Assembly (NCBI RefSeq): GCF_029784155.1
Contig: NC_073693.1
Span: 24,774,002-24,838,001, forward strand
Direction of reading: 5' to 3'
Origin: Uranotaenia lowii
Taxonomy: Eukaryota; Arthropoda; Insecta; Diptera; Culicidae
DNA: 64,000 nucleotides
Positions within the stretch are counted from its first letter, which is position 1. Every line of letters starts with the position of its first letter. The notes under the pieces were generated by a model that was not told where the DNA came from, did not search any database, and saw nothing but the letters and a program-made list of their open reading frames with translations. A program made the position numbers and the translations under genes. Shown here piece after piece: positions 22,841 through 34,800 of the stretch.

Positions 22841-24500
22841 ACAATAAAACTTGTAATTTATTATTTTAATTTTAATCTGTTTGATATTTGATCAGTCAAG
22901 AAATCACTCAATTTCCAACCGAATTGAACATGTTGTATTTCAAATGAGTAAAGTTATTATTGTAAACTCAAAAAAAAGAACTTTTCTCACCTCTCATTTT
23001 GATAACTGGTAGAACTTTAATATAAAAAAGAAAATTATCTTTGACTTTGATCACTGGCACTCTTGAAATAAAATTAATTATTCAATTTTAATTATTATAA
23101 AATTAAACGTTTGGACCAACTGGCAAGTATTTTTTTTAATTTCTCGCCGAAAAAAGTCGATAAAAACAACAAACAAAAATTATTAAATTCAATAACCATC
23201 TACTAGTTCTGAATTGATTCTCTGAAGCTTGAAATTGATTTTTTTTGTAAATTTTCATTTCGAATTTTGATCAAATAGTATTTTAAATTAAAGATATTAC
23301 AGATTTTTGTTAATCAATCCGACCATTCAAAATGAAGAAAAGAAATGTGAATTAATGTGGTTAATAATAAACAATTATAATCATTTAGCTGAACAATTTT
23401 CAATAATGCTTCGGACCTGATCTGATTTTTTTAATTTAAATTTTCTTTATTTATGAGTAAAGCTTCAAATTTCTAAAATACTGATTTAAAAGTTTTTAGT
23501 TTATAATAAGAGTTTTTAGTTTATAATAAATTTATAATCATTAATCATTTAGTAATAACTTACCGGAAATAAAATTGATTTGAATCTTTGATTCTGATTT
23601 ATTTTTTTATTTTTAAGAGTTTGTGTGATGGTTATGAGTTTGAACAAGGTTTTGAGATCAATTTCTTTTACTGTGATCTTTTATATTGCTATTATTTTTA
23701 AGCAAAATTTGAATTTAGAAAAAAAACTCCCATGGAAGTGTTCTTTGCACGGACCTGGCTACGGCTTTACCTCGAGAAAATCTTGAAAAGTGTATTCGAA
23801 CGAATTGACGAGAATGTTCAGATATTGCTTAAAATTTTCCTTACTTTACCCGGATTCATTCACATTGTTTGCTAAATCAAACAGAAACTAAAATAACTTT
23901 TTGAAAAGTTTGAAATTTTATGTCCAAAAACGATGTTTAGGAATTAATTTAAAAAGAACATCAATTTTTGTTGAATCCTAAGGTATGATTTTAACGCTGC
24001 CTAAATTAAAATTTGAAGAAACTTTCTTTTTCTTTCATCTGATTTGTTTTTGAAGAACGCCCAGTTTTTTTTTCAGATTTACTCTATTTTCTCCATTTTT
24101 TTAAAGCTCTCAGAACAGCCGGATAGTTCGAACATTTGTAGAATGGTAGAAAGTATGCTATACTCAAGGTTAAGGATCATCGTTATTTTTAACAAATGTA
24201 TTGAAGATATTTTGCTCAAATTCGATAAAATTTCTTGGCATGTTTTAAAACAATCATTGTCTAATATTCACTGGAATTCATTCTCTTTTTGATAAACGCC
24301 CTAGTAGCAACAAGTGATCTGATGCTATTTCAGTAAGTGGTAATATCTTTCAAGGGAGCGCGCTAAAATGATATTGAACGCTTAAAATCTTGGATGGACG
24401 AGAGACACATAACTGAAAAAGATCTTATATTTTATCTTATATTATTTCACATCCGGTTGGAAAAAAAACCGACTCAAAAACATGAGGAGCATTTGGATTA
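22841..24500. other. AT-rich intergenic DNA
   Basis: No gene. A 21-base phrase around TTTTTAGTTTATAATAA is directly duplicated at about 23496-23530. The remainder looks unstructured. Confidence 0.5.
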
Positions 24501-24871
24501 CGGTTGCCAGAATTTTTTAAGCAAGTGTCTAGGCCGGACAAATCCGAGCTTGGGACAAATCCGAAAGGGAATATGATTTCAAAATTGTCGACCAAAAATC
24601 CGAACAATTTCCGGGCCAATTTGGTCAAAACCCAGGAATTACTCAACAAAAATCGGGGACAAAATAAGAAATATTTTCTTCAAAATTCGTTAGCAGATTT
24701 TAAATTGTATTTTAGGCTTCCAAAAAACCTTTCACGATTTTTTTTTATAAAAATCACTAAAAAAATATGGTTTTTTACGCATAAATATAAAAAAATACAA
24801 CACAATTTGTTTGTTTTTGTTTGATTTGGCAAATAAGTGAATAAAAACAAGTAAAATCCGGTCCGGTAACC
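24501..24871 (+). mobile_element. MITE-like repeat (TTGCCAG/CCGG family), copy
   Basis: Opens CGGTTGCCAGAATTTTTTAA and closes GTCCGGTAACC. The interior blocks AAATTGTCGACCAAAAATCC and GTCAAAACCCAGGAATTACT recur at about 43890-43960. It belongs to a family also seen at 33718, 40792 and 44091. No transposase. Confidence 0.55.
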
Positions 24872-25440
24872 AAGTATGTTTTTTTTAAAAAACGATCAAA
24901 TTCTAGGCATTTAAATTCAATTTTTTTTAACTTTAAATCTGGTCAATATCAGGCCAAATCTGCGTTAAATTTAGAATTTAAAATAATAGGGGAAGAAAAT
25001 TAGGAAACATTTATTGATTTTATGGTATGATTTTTGAAAATTTCCTAAATCCACTCCTCCGGTTTATTATTTATATTATCATTTTAATAATCAGTATTAT
25101 ATTGCGTTCACTTCCAGATCAAAAAATGATTTTCAGGATAGCCATCTTCATCAGGATTGTGGGTTTATATAGTATTCTGCAAAAAAAGTAATTTTTTCAG
25201 GTACTGTTCATTATTTTTTTCCAGATCGTGCTTAGTTTTGCTTGGGGTTGCTTCATGAAGCGAATTTTTTTTCTAAGAGAAAACAAATTTTTCTAAATTT
25301 AAGAATTGATCGATTTTGAGCTCTTTATATCGATAACGTCGAAGGTATTTATCGATATGTAATAAAAAGTCTCAAAATTCCAAAGCTTAAGTGGCTTAAG
25401 CTTTTCAGTGCAAAAATGTGCTGTTTAAATTGCATATGAT
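24872..25440. other. AT-rich intergenic DNA
   Basis: No gene or recognisable repeat. Confidence 0.5.
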
Positions 25441-25449
25441 GTTTAAGAC

Positions 25450-25590
25450 TAGTATTGCCGGAAGTAGGATTGTTCGATCTTCTGCAAAAGATCGGTTCAC
25501 AAGATCGATTCAGCTGAACAGTTCCAGGATCGATCCACCTAAAGAATCGAAGTAAAAGGATCGATCTCTGCAATCTATTATATCTGCGAT
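25450..25590 (+). repeat. GATCGAT-rich repeat, left copy
   Basis: TAGGATTGTTCGATCTTCTG is followed by repeated GATCGATTC/GATCGATCC motifs and AAGAATCGA. A related, inverted sequence lies at 26860-26975. Confidence 0.5.
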
Positions 25591-25859
25591 CCATTATTTT
25601 TTGTGAGGAGTACTGCCTGAGGGCTGCTTTATGGTGAAGTAAATAGTGAAAAACGATAGGAATGCTCATACATTTGAATATCAATTTAAGTTCAAATTAT
25701 GAGCGCGTTAGTTATAAATTTTTTTTAATTATTGTAACTCGACTGGTTTAAAAAATTCAACCTTTAAGTTAATTCACTTGGTAAAATGTTATTTTTCAAA
25801 ATGCTTAAACCCGGATTTTATTTAAGCTAGTGTTTTTATTTTCATTTATTCAGCCACAA

Positions 25860-26370
25860 GTCAAGCATTCTAGATTGCCCGGTTTTATCCAGGCTTGTCC
25901 GCATTTTCAGGAAGAAAAAATAAAAAAAGCCCGGCTCAGCGGATATTTGAAACAGACCAGATTTTTGTCCGGATTTATCCACATTATTAGAGAAATACAC
26001 ACCATAAAACTAAAATTTTGTTTCATAGTTCATGATTTTTGCGTCCAATTACAATTAAAATACACTTGAAATTTTTTTAGAATTGCGAAATTGAAATTGA
26101 GTTTAGCTAATGTGCATCGGTAAAAAATAATTTGTTAATGAGCTTATCTTTTATTTTTTTCCTTAAATTTTTATGAGAAGTACTTCTATTTTGGCTGGAT
26201 TTGCCGGATATTGCCTGGTTTTTAGGGGATAATTTTGAAAATCAATGCCGGTTTTGCCAGATTTTTGGGTAAAAGTTATCCACATTTGCTCAGCTTGGCG
26301 GATACGTTCAGGAAAGAATCTGGAAAGCTTAGTCATAACACAAAGGTAGGTAACGTGTTCAGCTATCATC
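25860..26370. repeat. CCGG-rich dispersed repeat fragments (TTGCCAG family)
   Basis: AGATTGCCCGGTTTTATCCA at the left and GGTTTTGCCAGATTTTTGGG near 26255 match the interior and ends of the TTGCCAG/CCGG repeats elsewhere in the window. The boundaries are unclear. Confidence 0.45.
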
Positions 26371-26859
26371 TGGAAGGCTTCAAGCAACAAATTTGGCAAG
26401 TAAAATTTTCATTGAGCGTAGAGAAAATATTAAAAAATTAATTTGAGGAATGTAATAATGCAAATGTAGATATAAGATGAACGCTTTATTTTTTAGAAAT
26501 ACTTATTATTGTGGTCTCATTTGAAAACTGAACAGGTTTTTACCGAGCCTATAGAACCTGACAGTTTAGATAAACACTCAAATCTTGACCTGAGTTAAAT
26601 GTTATAGATGCTTAATTCAAGGCTGAGTAAGCCTTCAAGTGACCGTTCTATGGAACTTTCGATTACTCGAGCTTTCGATAAAAGTCCAGGTTTTCCTCAT
26701 GAGTATAAAGATAAAAATGCTTTCTTTTAAGTAAGTTTAAATTATATTAGTGGCATTGTAGCATCCATAATTAAAGCATTATTTCGGATGGTGCAGGTAA
26801 ATTTTGCATGAAACTGAATCTCAAAATCTCCTGTATAAAAAGATAAAAAAAAGATCGAA

Positions 26860-26975
26860 AATAGACCGATTGAATCGATTTTTCCATGGCTAAAGAATCG
26901 ATCCAAAAATCGGAAATTTGAGTTCAGAAGATCGATCTCGCAAAGATCGATCCGAGATCCAATCCTAGCCTGAAG
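26860..26975 (-). repeat. GATCGAT-rich repeat, right copy (inverted)
   Basis: On the reverse strand it begins TAGGATTGGATCTCGGATCG and continues with GATCGATCTTCTGAA, resembling 25450-25590. The two copies might be the ends of one element of about 1.5 kb. Confidence 0.45.
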
Positions 26976-27006
26976 ACCTATGTTCTCTAATATTGTTTTT
27001 GTCATA

Positions 27007-27716
27007 TACTGCCGTTCCAAGTAAAACTTTTCCATATGGCTTTTGGGTCATTTCTACTTTTTTTTTGCTGGAAACAATCTCTTTAGTGTTAACTCTCGAA
27101 TAAAAACACAAACAAATATACTTTGTTCTGAACTTATAAGAAATTTTCATCAAGGGGGTTGTCTCTATGCTGATGCAAGTTTTATAAAAAAAGATGAATT
27201 TGAAATTTTAAATACAATGATATTCACTGAAATATAGGGTGGGGGAGGAGCAAGGAGCTTTAAGTGATTTATGAGAGAAATTTTCATCAACATTTTTCGG
27301 TAGGAACTACTTGCAGGTGCGATACTCAACTATACATTTTTATATACAAAAAGGATCGAATTTCTCAAGTTACGGGTTAACTTGTTTTTTTTTTTTGGTA
27401 AAAATATAAACTAAACGAGCTTTCAAAATGATAGAAAAAAGTAGCTGTGTGACAGATTTTCGTAGAACTAGCATCGGTACGCGTCCTGATTCTACGCAGA
27501 AGTGTTACATGATGCATTTTGGATCTTATTCTCCGTTTGTTGAAGGAAATGTAATTTTTTTGCCAGAAAACATTGTAAAATGATTATCTTGACTACGAAA
27601 AAACTGTCGATGAGTTTTTAGTTTGAGGAAATTTCCAAATAAATCTGAAATTTCAATCGCGTTTTTCTCGTTTGCACTTTTTTTCACAAGGGACAATTTT
27701 GCTTGGAACGGCAGTA
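27007..27716. mobile_element. Tc1/mariner-like non-autonomous element
   Basis: Terminal inverted repeats of about 20 bp (TACTGCCGTTCCAAG, then T or C, then AAAA) sit at both ends with TA directly outside each (27005-27006 and 27717-27718). A TA duplication is the Tc1/mariner hallmark. The 710-bp interior has no intact transposase frame on either strand. Confidence 0.7.
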
Positions 27717-27949
27717 TAGGCAGTTAAATTTATGAAGAATTGTGGATTGATAAGAGGCCATGATGTTATTACTAAAAATATTCAATTCAATGATTAGCTT
27801 GATTAAAATTCCTCTCGCTCAAATACATGAACGGCCATTGTCTCATCAGCTATCTTGCTAATACAGCGATCCGTTACTAGTTAGAAATTTGAAGGATAGT
27901 GCTAAAATTTGGCCACCCCAAAGAGTAACATCTTAGCAAAGCTACTGCG

Positions 27950-28774
27950 GTCGGTCGTCATCCTCAATTCTTGAAGGTTTGTCAAAGGGAGGGACTGTGA
28001 CTTGTACGCTTCGCCAATCTTTGAGTCGATCTTTCGGTCCATTCAGTCAACTTCTGGAAGTGATCGCGTTAGCAGCTTACTTTTGATCGATCGCGCGCTG
28101 ATCCTACTCTCGCAAAGTTCGCGCGACTACGCATGGGATCAAAATAAGTTAAGCCCATAACTAAAAGTCTCCGGCAAAGACGCGTCAAAACGAAAAAAAA
28201 AAACTCAAATCGAAGGTGCATGCAACCGTGAGGTTTTTGTGAGGGGACAAACGTTACTAAGTATTGCGTTGTTGTTTCTTTTTTCGGAATTTCGGCGGCT
28301 GCGGGCGACGGCTTTTGTGGCGTAACCTTGGCCGTTTGGTTTGGATCAGCGCGGCGGCAGTGATATCACGAAACACGAAATTCGAGTTTGGAAGTTTTTG
28401 GCTGCTGCAGCATTGTGATGGCTGTGTTGTTACCTATATTTCTTTCGAGTTTTTGGAAGTTATGCAACTGAAGCTGCAGTTGGATTGCCGAAATTTAGAC
28501 GGGGGTTTGTGAGTTAGGTGACAGTTTGGATCAGCTAGCCTAAGCAAAGGTTTGTGATGAGTGAATAGCAGAAGTGCATTTGTCTTAATTGTAGCGATCC
28601 GGTTAGTGAATAATAAATCGATAAGTTATTCTACCGTGAGATGAACGTGACTGCATTGTGAATCGCTTCGTTACACAGTCAAGGTTGTGAGAAAAAGGAG
28701 AAGAATTTTGGAGTAACAAATTGTTTTGACACCTGCGTATCATCACTGGATCTAATTCATCGTATCAAGCAACG
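27950..28774 (+). promoter_or_regulatory. Likely promoter and 5' UTR of the SDR gene
   Basis: Composition becomes GC-richer about 0.8 kb before the start codon at 28775, as expected for a promoter and leader. TCAGTC at 28043-28048 fits the insect initiator (TCAGTY); I see no clear TATA box upstream of it. Several short upstream ATGs occur before 28775, for example in CGCATGGGATC near 28132. The transcription start is not determined by the sequence alone. Confidence 0.35.
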
Positions 28775-28805
28775 ATGGATAGAAAAGAAATCGTTCTCAT
28801 CACTG
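28775..28805 (+). CDS. SDR gene, coding exon 1
   Basis: Encodes MDRKEIVLIT plus the first base of Gly11. The first beta strand (EIVLIT) leads into the nucleotide-binding turn, as expected at the very N-terminus of an SDR. The donor is ACTG|GTAAGT. I chose this ATG because it is the only one in frame that leaves the Rossmann strand complete without extra sequence. Confidence 0.88.
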
Positions 28806-31800
28806 GTAAGTTTCAAAGTTTTGGATTGAGATGCACCGATTCGAACCTTTTGCTGATATGCATGCAAAGTAATTAACGAGTGATAGACGACGAACCTGAA
28901 CTAGAGCAAGCAGCTTTGCGATAGTTTTGTTTTTATCGATTCAGATTTATGCCACCTCATCATTGGCAGATTAATTATGATTGGTAGAATAAGTTGATTT
29001 GCTTAAAACTTTTGTTATATTTATTTGCTTACTCTTCAAAAGATTTTTTTCCTACCCAATGGGCTTGATTGACCTTCCAAAGCTGTTCGGGTCAATATGA
29101 TACGAAGCACACATTCCAATTATCATAATCAGTAAGTAGTAAGTTCTATGAAAATGATAATCAAATTAACGATAAAAAAATTAAAATTTATGTTTTGAAA
29201 ATCTGTTCATTGAAAAATGAGATACAGCGAAGCAAGTTAAATATATTTTTTTTTATTAGATTTTTTTTTCTACCAAAATTTTCATTGGTCCCTAAAATTT
29301 TTATACATTGTTGGAAAGATGTATTTTTGACGATTCCATTGATTCATTTAAGAAAAAATACATTCGAAGTTTCGAAGATATCCTTATATAGATGAGAGCA
29401 TTTGATTTATTTCAAAACAATTCAAGTTATTTAATAGTGATTTCAAATTTCTAATAAGAATTGAATCTTCAAAACAATCTATGAACTTTACATTTTTGAA
29501 TGGTTCTGTGAGTTTTATATAGGATTCCTCATTCCAGAAGAATTATTTCGATGTGAGACAAAATGTTTCTAAATAAAAAACGAAATATAATAGCATTATT
29601 AATATGAAAAATCCAAATATTTCGCAGATTTATAGAATTCAACTTTCAAGTCGAGTTAATAATTGTTTTTTTAGATTTTTTTCTTTTTATGATAGAATAA
29701 CATAAATTTCTAAACACTGGAATTAGATTTTTCAAATGTTACCATCTAGTCTGAAACTTTTGCTGAAACAAAAATTGCGTTTTTCATAATTTTTTCTATC
29801 ATAAACTCACTAATATAAAAAATTCTATTGAGCATACGCAAAAAATGAAGTTCAAATGATCCATAACAAATTTGTTCATCTTCAATAAGAGATTTCAATT
29901 TAAGGATACGCAGTTCGAGATATTGGAATTCATGTTCAAGTACTTTTTTTATTTTTTCAAAAATTTATACAAATCAAAAACTGTTATACTGAAATTTTTA
30001 TGAGTTTCGTTTTCGGATTCAGCGCCCGATTTCACATTAAAAGTGATCTTAAGTTCACTAAGTTCAAAAAATGTTGTAAACTGGTGGATTATTACTAACA
30101 CCATTTACACAAGTTTTTTTTTATATTTTTTTAAATTTTTGTTATTTTTTATCACTTTTTAGACATATTCACCACTTGTATTGAGAATGTTCGTTATTTT
30201 TATCGTTTTTGTTATTTTGTCATTTTCCTTCTTTTTTAGATTTTTTTTTGTTATTTATAGTCTTTTGTTTGTATTTGTTTTTGGGTTTTATGAAATTTTT
30301 CGAATTTTTGTCATTTTCGTGTACTTTATAATTTTCCATCAATATTTTGATTTTGTTGTTCTTTTTTATCATAACTCAAAAATGTTCAGTGTCAGTGTTT
30401 AGAAATCAAATCTTATGTCAGATGTCTAGTACTTATAGTTTTTGTGATAAGGTGTTTGATTTCATTTTTAAAATTCGTAAGTCTTTAGAAATTTGCTGTT
30501 TGATGAATTAATAAATCTACATGCAAACCCAAAACTGATTTTGAATTTATTTATTATCCTTCATTAAATCAAGAATTCAGATTTTGGATAAATATTCCAG
30601 TTTCAGAAATAAAATGCTTTAAAAAGTGGGAACTTCACCTTTTAAGAATATTTAACAAAAAAACTATAGGTTGATATTTATAACTGATATAGAAGATTTG
30701 AGTTTTTGGTATTGACCCTTCCCATGGCTGTAGAAACGAAGAGATGTCTACTTCACCTACTGACAATTTTTATTTTTAATCCAATTTTACTTTAACGTGA
30801 TTTGAGATTACAATTACACAAGGCAATAACATTAATGTTTTCCTAGGTGCAAGAATTTTAGAGATTTAATTCTTTGGGGGGCGCTGATTCCAAATCTGCA
30901 ATTTGTTTTTGTCGAGAAATCTTCCAAAAATAGCTGAAAACTCATTTAATAATCTTTTTATCTTTTTGGAAAAACTGTACAATACTACAAACATAAAGAA
31001 AAATGTGAAGGATTTGATTCATGGATAACCTTCCTAAAGACCGCGAGTAATTTTGACATCTAAAAAACAAAGTGATAAATATTTTCTTTTTGTTTATTTT
31101 TTCCAATTAAAAAAAAAACGAAAATTTTGACGAAATTTCAAAAAGTTAAAAAAAATTAATCTAATTATTTGCAGTTTTCAACCAAGATGGCAAATGAGTT
31201 AAAATCTTTAATATTAAATACTCAAAGTTTTTCTGTAGTGATATCAGAAATATCTCTAATGTTATCATTCAAACAAAAAAATCAAAGCGAAATCTGGATC
31301 CCTCATCGAATGGAGGATAATATAAATAAAACAAAACCAATTTTAAAAGATTCACATACCATTTCATTAAAACTAAAGGTGATGGACAAAATCTGACATA
31401 AGAACCTTCCAACATCAGTTATTTAACCCTCATCCGTTCCTGAAATTTTTACCCGTTATAGTCCCTGGAGTGTCTATTTGACACTTTTGAGGAAAACCAT
31501 TATATCTCTCTTGTTTCTCAACCGATTTACAGAATGCATAGTTTTGGAAACCTCGTGATGTAACTCAAATATGTTTTCCAGACAGTATTCACCTGTAACT
31601 CTTCAGGTTTCCGTTTATCAAAGTCTAAGAACAAATATTCAAAAAATATGCTTCGGAAAAAGACTGTAAATCAGCGAAATGCTCAAAAAAAAATTCACTT
31701 AGTGTCCAAAAAAACCGAAGGTAAAAACTATACGTTAGTCATAAGTATATATATTTTTTTGAATTTTTTTAAGATCATGACTACAAGAAATGTAAAAAAG

Positions 31801-34800
31801 GGTGTTTAAACCGTACTTCTCAATCAATGAACCGTCAAAATTGTTGAAGTCATACCAGATAAATATATATCATTTTTATGTTCAACATATAGCTTATAAT
31901 TTCAGATTTCTTTGACACTAAGTGAAATTTTTCTGGAGCGTTCCGTAGCTGATTTACAGTCTTTATTCTGAAGCACGTTTTTTTGATTTTTTTCTTAGAC
32001 TTTGTATAACGGAAAACTGAAGAGTTTTATGTGAATACTGTCTGAAAAACATGAATTACATTAGAGAGATAGGGAGATATAGTAGTTTCAAGCGAGGAGT
32101 GTCAAATTAACACTCAAGGTCTGATTATAAAGTTTTTTTTTGGGCTTCCAGGGTGCGTCCAAAAAAATGTAATGATGAAAAATTAAAGATTTCGTGAATT
32201 CTGAACACTGAACACTCAAGAGCGGATTAGGGTTAAACATTAGCACCAAAAATGCTGTTCCCTAGTGTTATTTACTCTGAACATAGATCGAAAACATCTA
32301 AATCAAATCTTTAGTTTGCACTTTGCTATGCTGTCTGAACTGACTCTCGATTTAAATCGGTTAATCAGTTTGAAATTTCAAAATTCAGATTTGATTTTTT
32401 TTCCAGATTAAGATTTTAATTTTGAATTGAAAAGCACTAGACTACACCGATAATCATTTGAGTTCGACAGTCAAGATTAAAATACTCAGTATGGTTTTAA
32501 AATTTTGAAGAACTTATCAGGTATCATAACAAAACATCAATTCCCGATGTGTAAGGATACGTTCTTTTCTTCTTTGATAATGTTCAGAAAAATTACCAGG
32601 ATAATTAAAATGAAAGTGGAGAATTGTAGAATGAAATTCTTAATAAAACTTTCGGCTTTATAATTCTTTTACCATTCAAAATTTAAACAATTATTGGTTC
32701 TGAATTAGGCTGTAATTCACTTCATATTTTTGAATTTCAACGAAATTTTCCATTAAATGCTCTTAATTTAAATTAAGTCTTGAGTTCCAGAAAGTATTCT
32801 GATTCTGAAATGTTTTTAAAGGCAAGTTCACCACCGTTTAATTGTTTTTTTTTTTCAAATTTATTTTTGGCATATGAAAATATCTATTCTTGGAGGATGA
32901 ATATAAGAATTTAAAAATTACTAAAGAAAGATGGTTAGACAAGTTAGGATAAAAATTTACAGATGTTGAAAAGAGCGAAACAACATGTTCACCACATGTA
33001 AACCTCGGACCAACCGTATTTCATTGTGTAGGTTAAGCTAGTGCCACCTCTATCCGGTCCTACTTCTATTAAATAATGAAATTTCGCAGGTACAGTAGGG
33101 TGTACCTTAATAAGTTTTCTGCGCAAAAATGCTCTTTAGCTCTTTTCAACATCTGTAAATTTTCTCCTAACTTGTCTATCCATCTTTATCAATTTTCGAA
33201 TTCTTATATTCTTTCTCCAAGAATGTACATTTTCCTCGATATGCCGAAAATAAATTAATAAGAATTGTATATTTTCAATGGATATGCAATAAAAAGTTGC
33301 CTCCAGCTGAAAATGATGATATTATTATTTTTTATTTACACAGTAATCCGTCTCACGACATAACTCGTGACGATATTAAATCTTGCATTAAATAAAAAAA
33401 AAACCTTACAAAAGTTTTTTTTGGACTTAAAGCAAAACCATGCTTGTTTTTTTTTTGAGAGATCAGAAAACAAAAATTTATGGAAAATCTAAATTTATGA
33501 AATTTTAATGAAACTTAGGATTGAATATATTTTGAAGTTTCTTTTTTTTTGAGTATTTGTATTTCAACAGAATGGTATGACTTATATCAGATTCAATTTT
33601 AATATTTATTTAGTTAATTGAGTATAAACTCTTCATTTTATTCGATTTGTGATTTAAACATAGATTGCTACAAGAGGAGGTGAAATAAATTTAAAACATA
33701 AAATTTATACTTTGACCTTAAGCTTGCCAGATTGACCAGATATTTAATACAAAATTTGGGAGAAGTCCGGTCTGGCCCGGATGCAGGATTTCATTGAAAG
33801 CTCAGATTTTGCCCGGATTTATTTACTTTAGGCCAAAATCAACAAAAAAATACAACAAAACGAAATTTTTTAAGCCAGTTTTATAAAAATATATTTGGAA
33901 GGTTTTTTGGAAGCCTGATACACGATTTTAAATCTGTTGATAGGTTTTATGAAAAAATAATTTTTCAATTTTTTTTTTATAGATTTTTATTAAGAAACTC
34001 CTGAGTTTTGTCCAAATTTGACTGGATGTTAGCCCGTCTTGGTCCGGTTCGGATAACGTGAAATTAAATCTGTCAACTTTATTTTACCTATACCATATAA
34101 AAATCAATACCTACATTTTTTTTTAAATTTATTTATTAACGGTTTTTTTAGCAATTGGATTAGTCTGAAGACTGTTTGCAACTGCTCATACCAGTGCACT
34201 GATTTTACAGATCTGAGATAAATATTCCATTGCGATACCTCAAGATTGTCATTAAAACTCAATGAAAGGATAAATTTTTCAAGCAAATTTGTTTACCAAT
34301 AATTTAAAGTTGTACACATCAAGATTACTTTTAATATGGGGTCAAATCCGCCGTGTCCACCAAGGATTATCAAACCGTGTTGATTCGCCAAAACCGTGTA
34401 AAAATGTGCCAATTGCAAAAAGTTGTGAAAATAAATACTGATTATTTTCAGACCTTTCCAAGGATAGGATTTTGGGGTTTAAATAAAACACAACTGGTCT
34501 CGTTAACGGTAGACTTAAAAAGAGAAAGTTTATTCATGTTTCGCCATAATTACAACTTTTCGCGCGTAAAACACAAGAAATAAATGGGGAAAATCTTACA
34601 AACTAGCAACCATGAGCACTCAACAAAATGGGTACGATACAAAGGGTAACCCATCGACGATTGTAACGTTCGATTCAGGGTGACTATTGTTGTTGAGATT
34701 CAACAAATACTATGTTTCTAAATTTTTTTTTTGTTATTTTCGATTTTTTTTTTGTGAACAAGGTTGTTTTTTCTAAAGGCAAGAAGACTAACCGAAAAAT

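Noticed and set aside
24504..24824. 106-codon ORF
   Set aside because: Lies entirely within a MITE-like repeat and has low-complexity translation.
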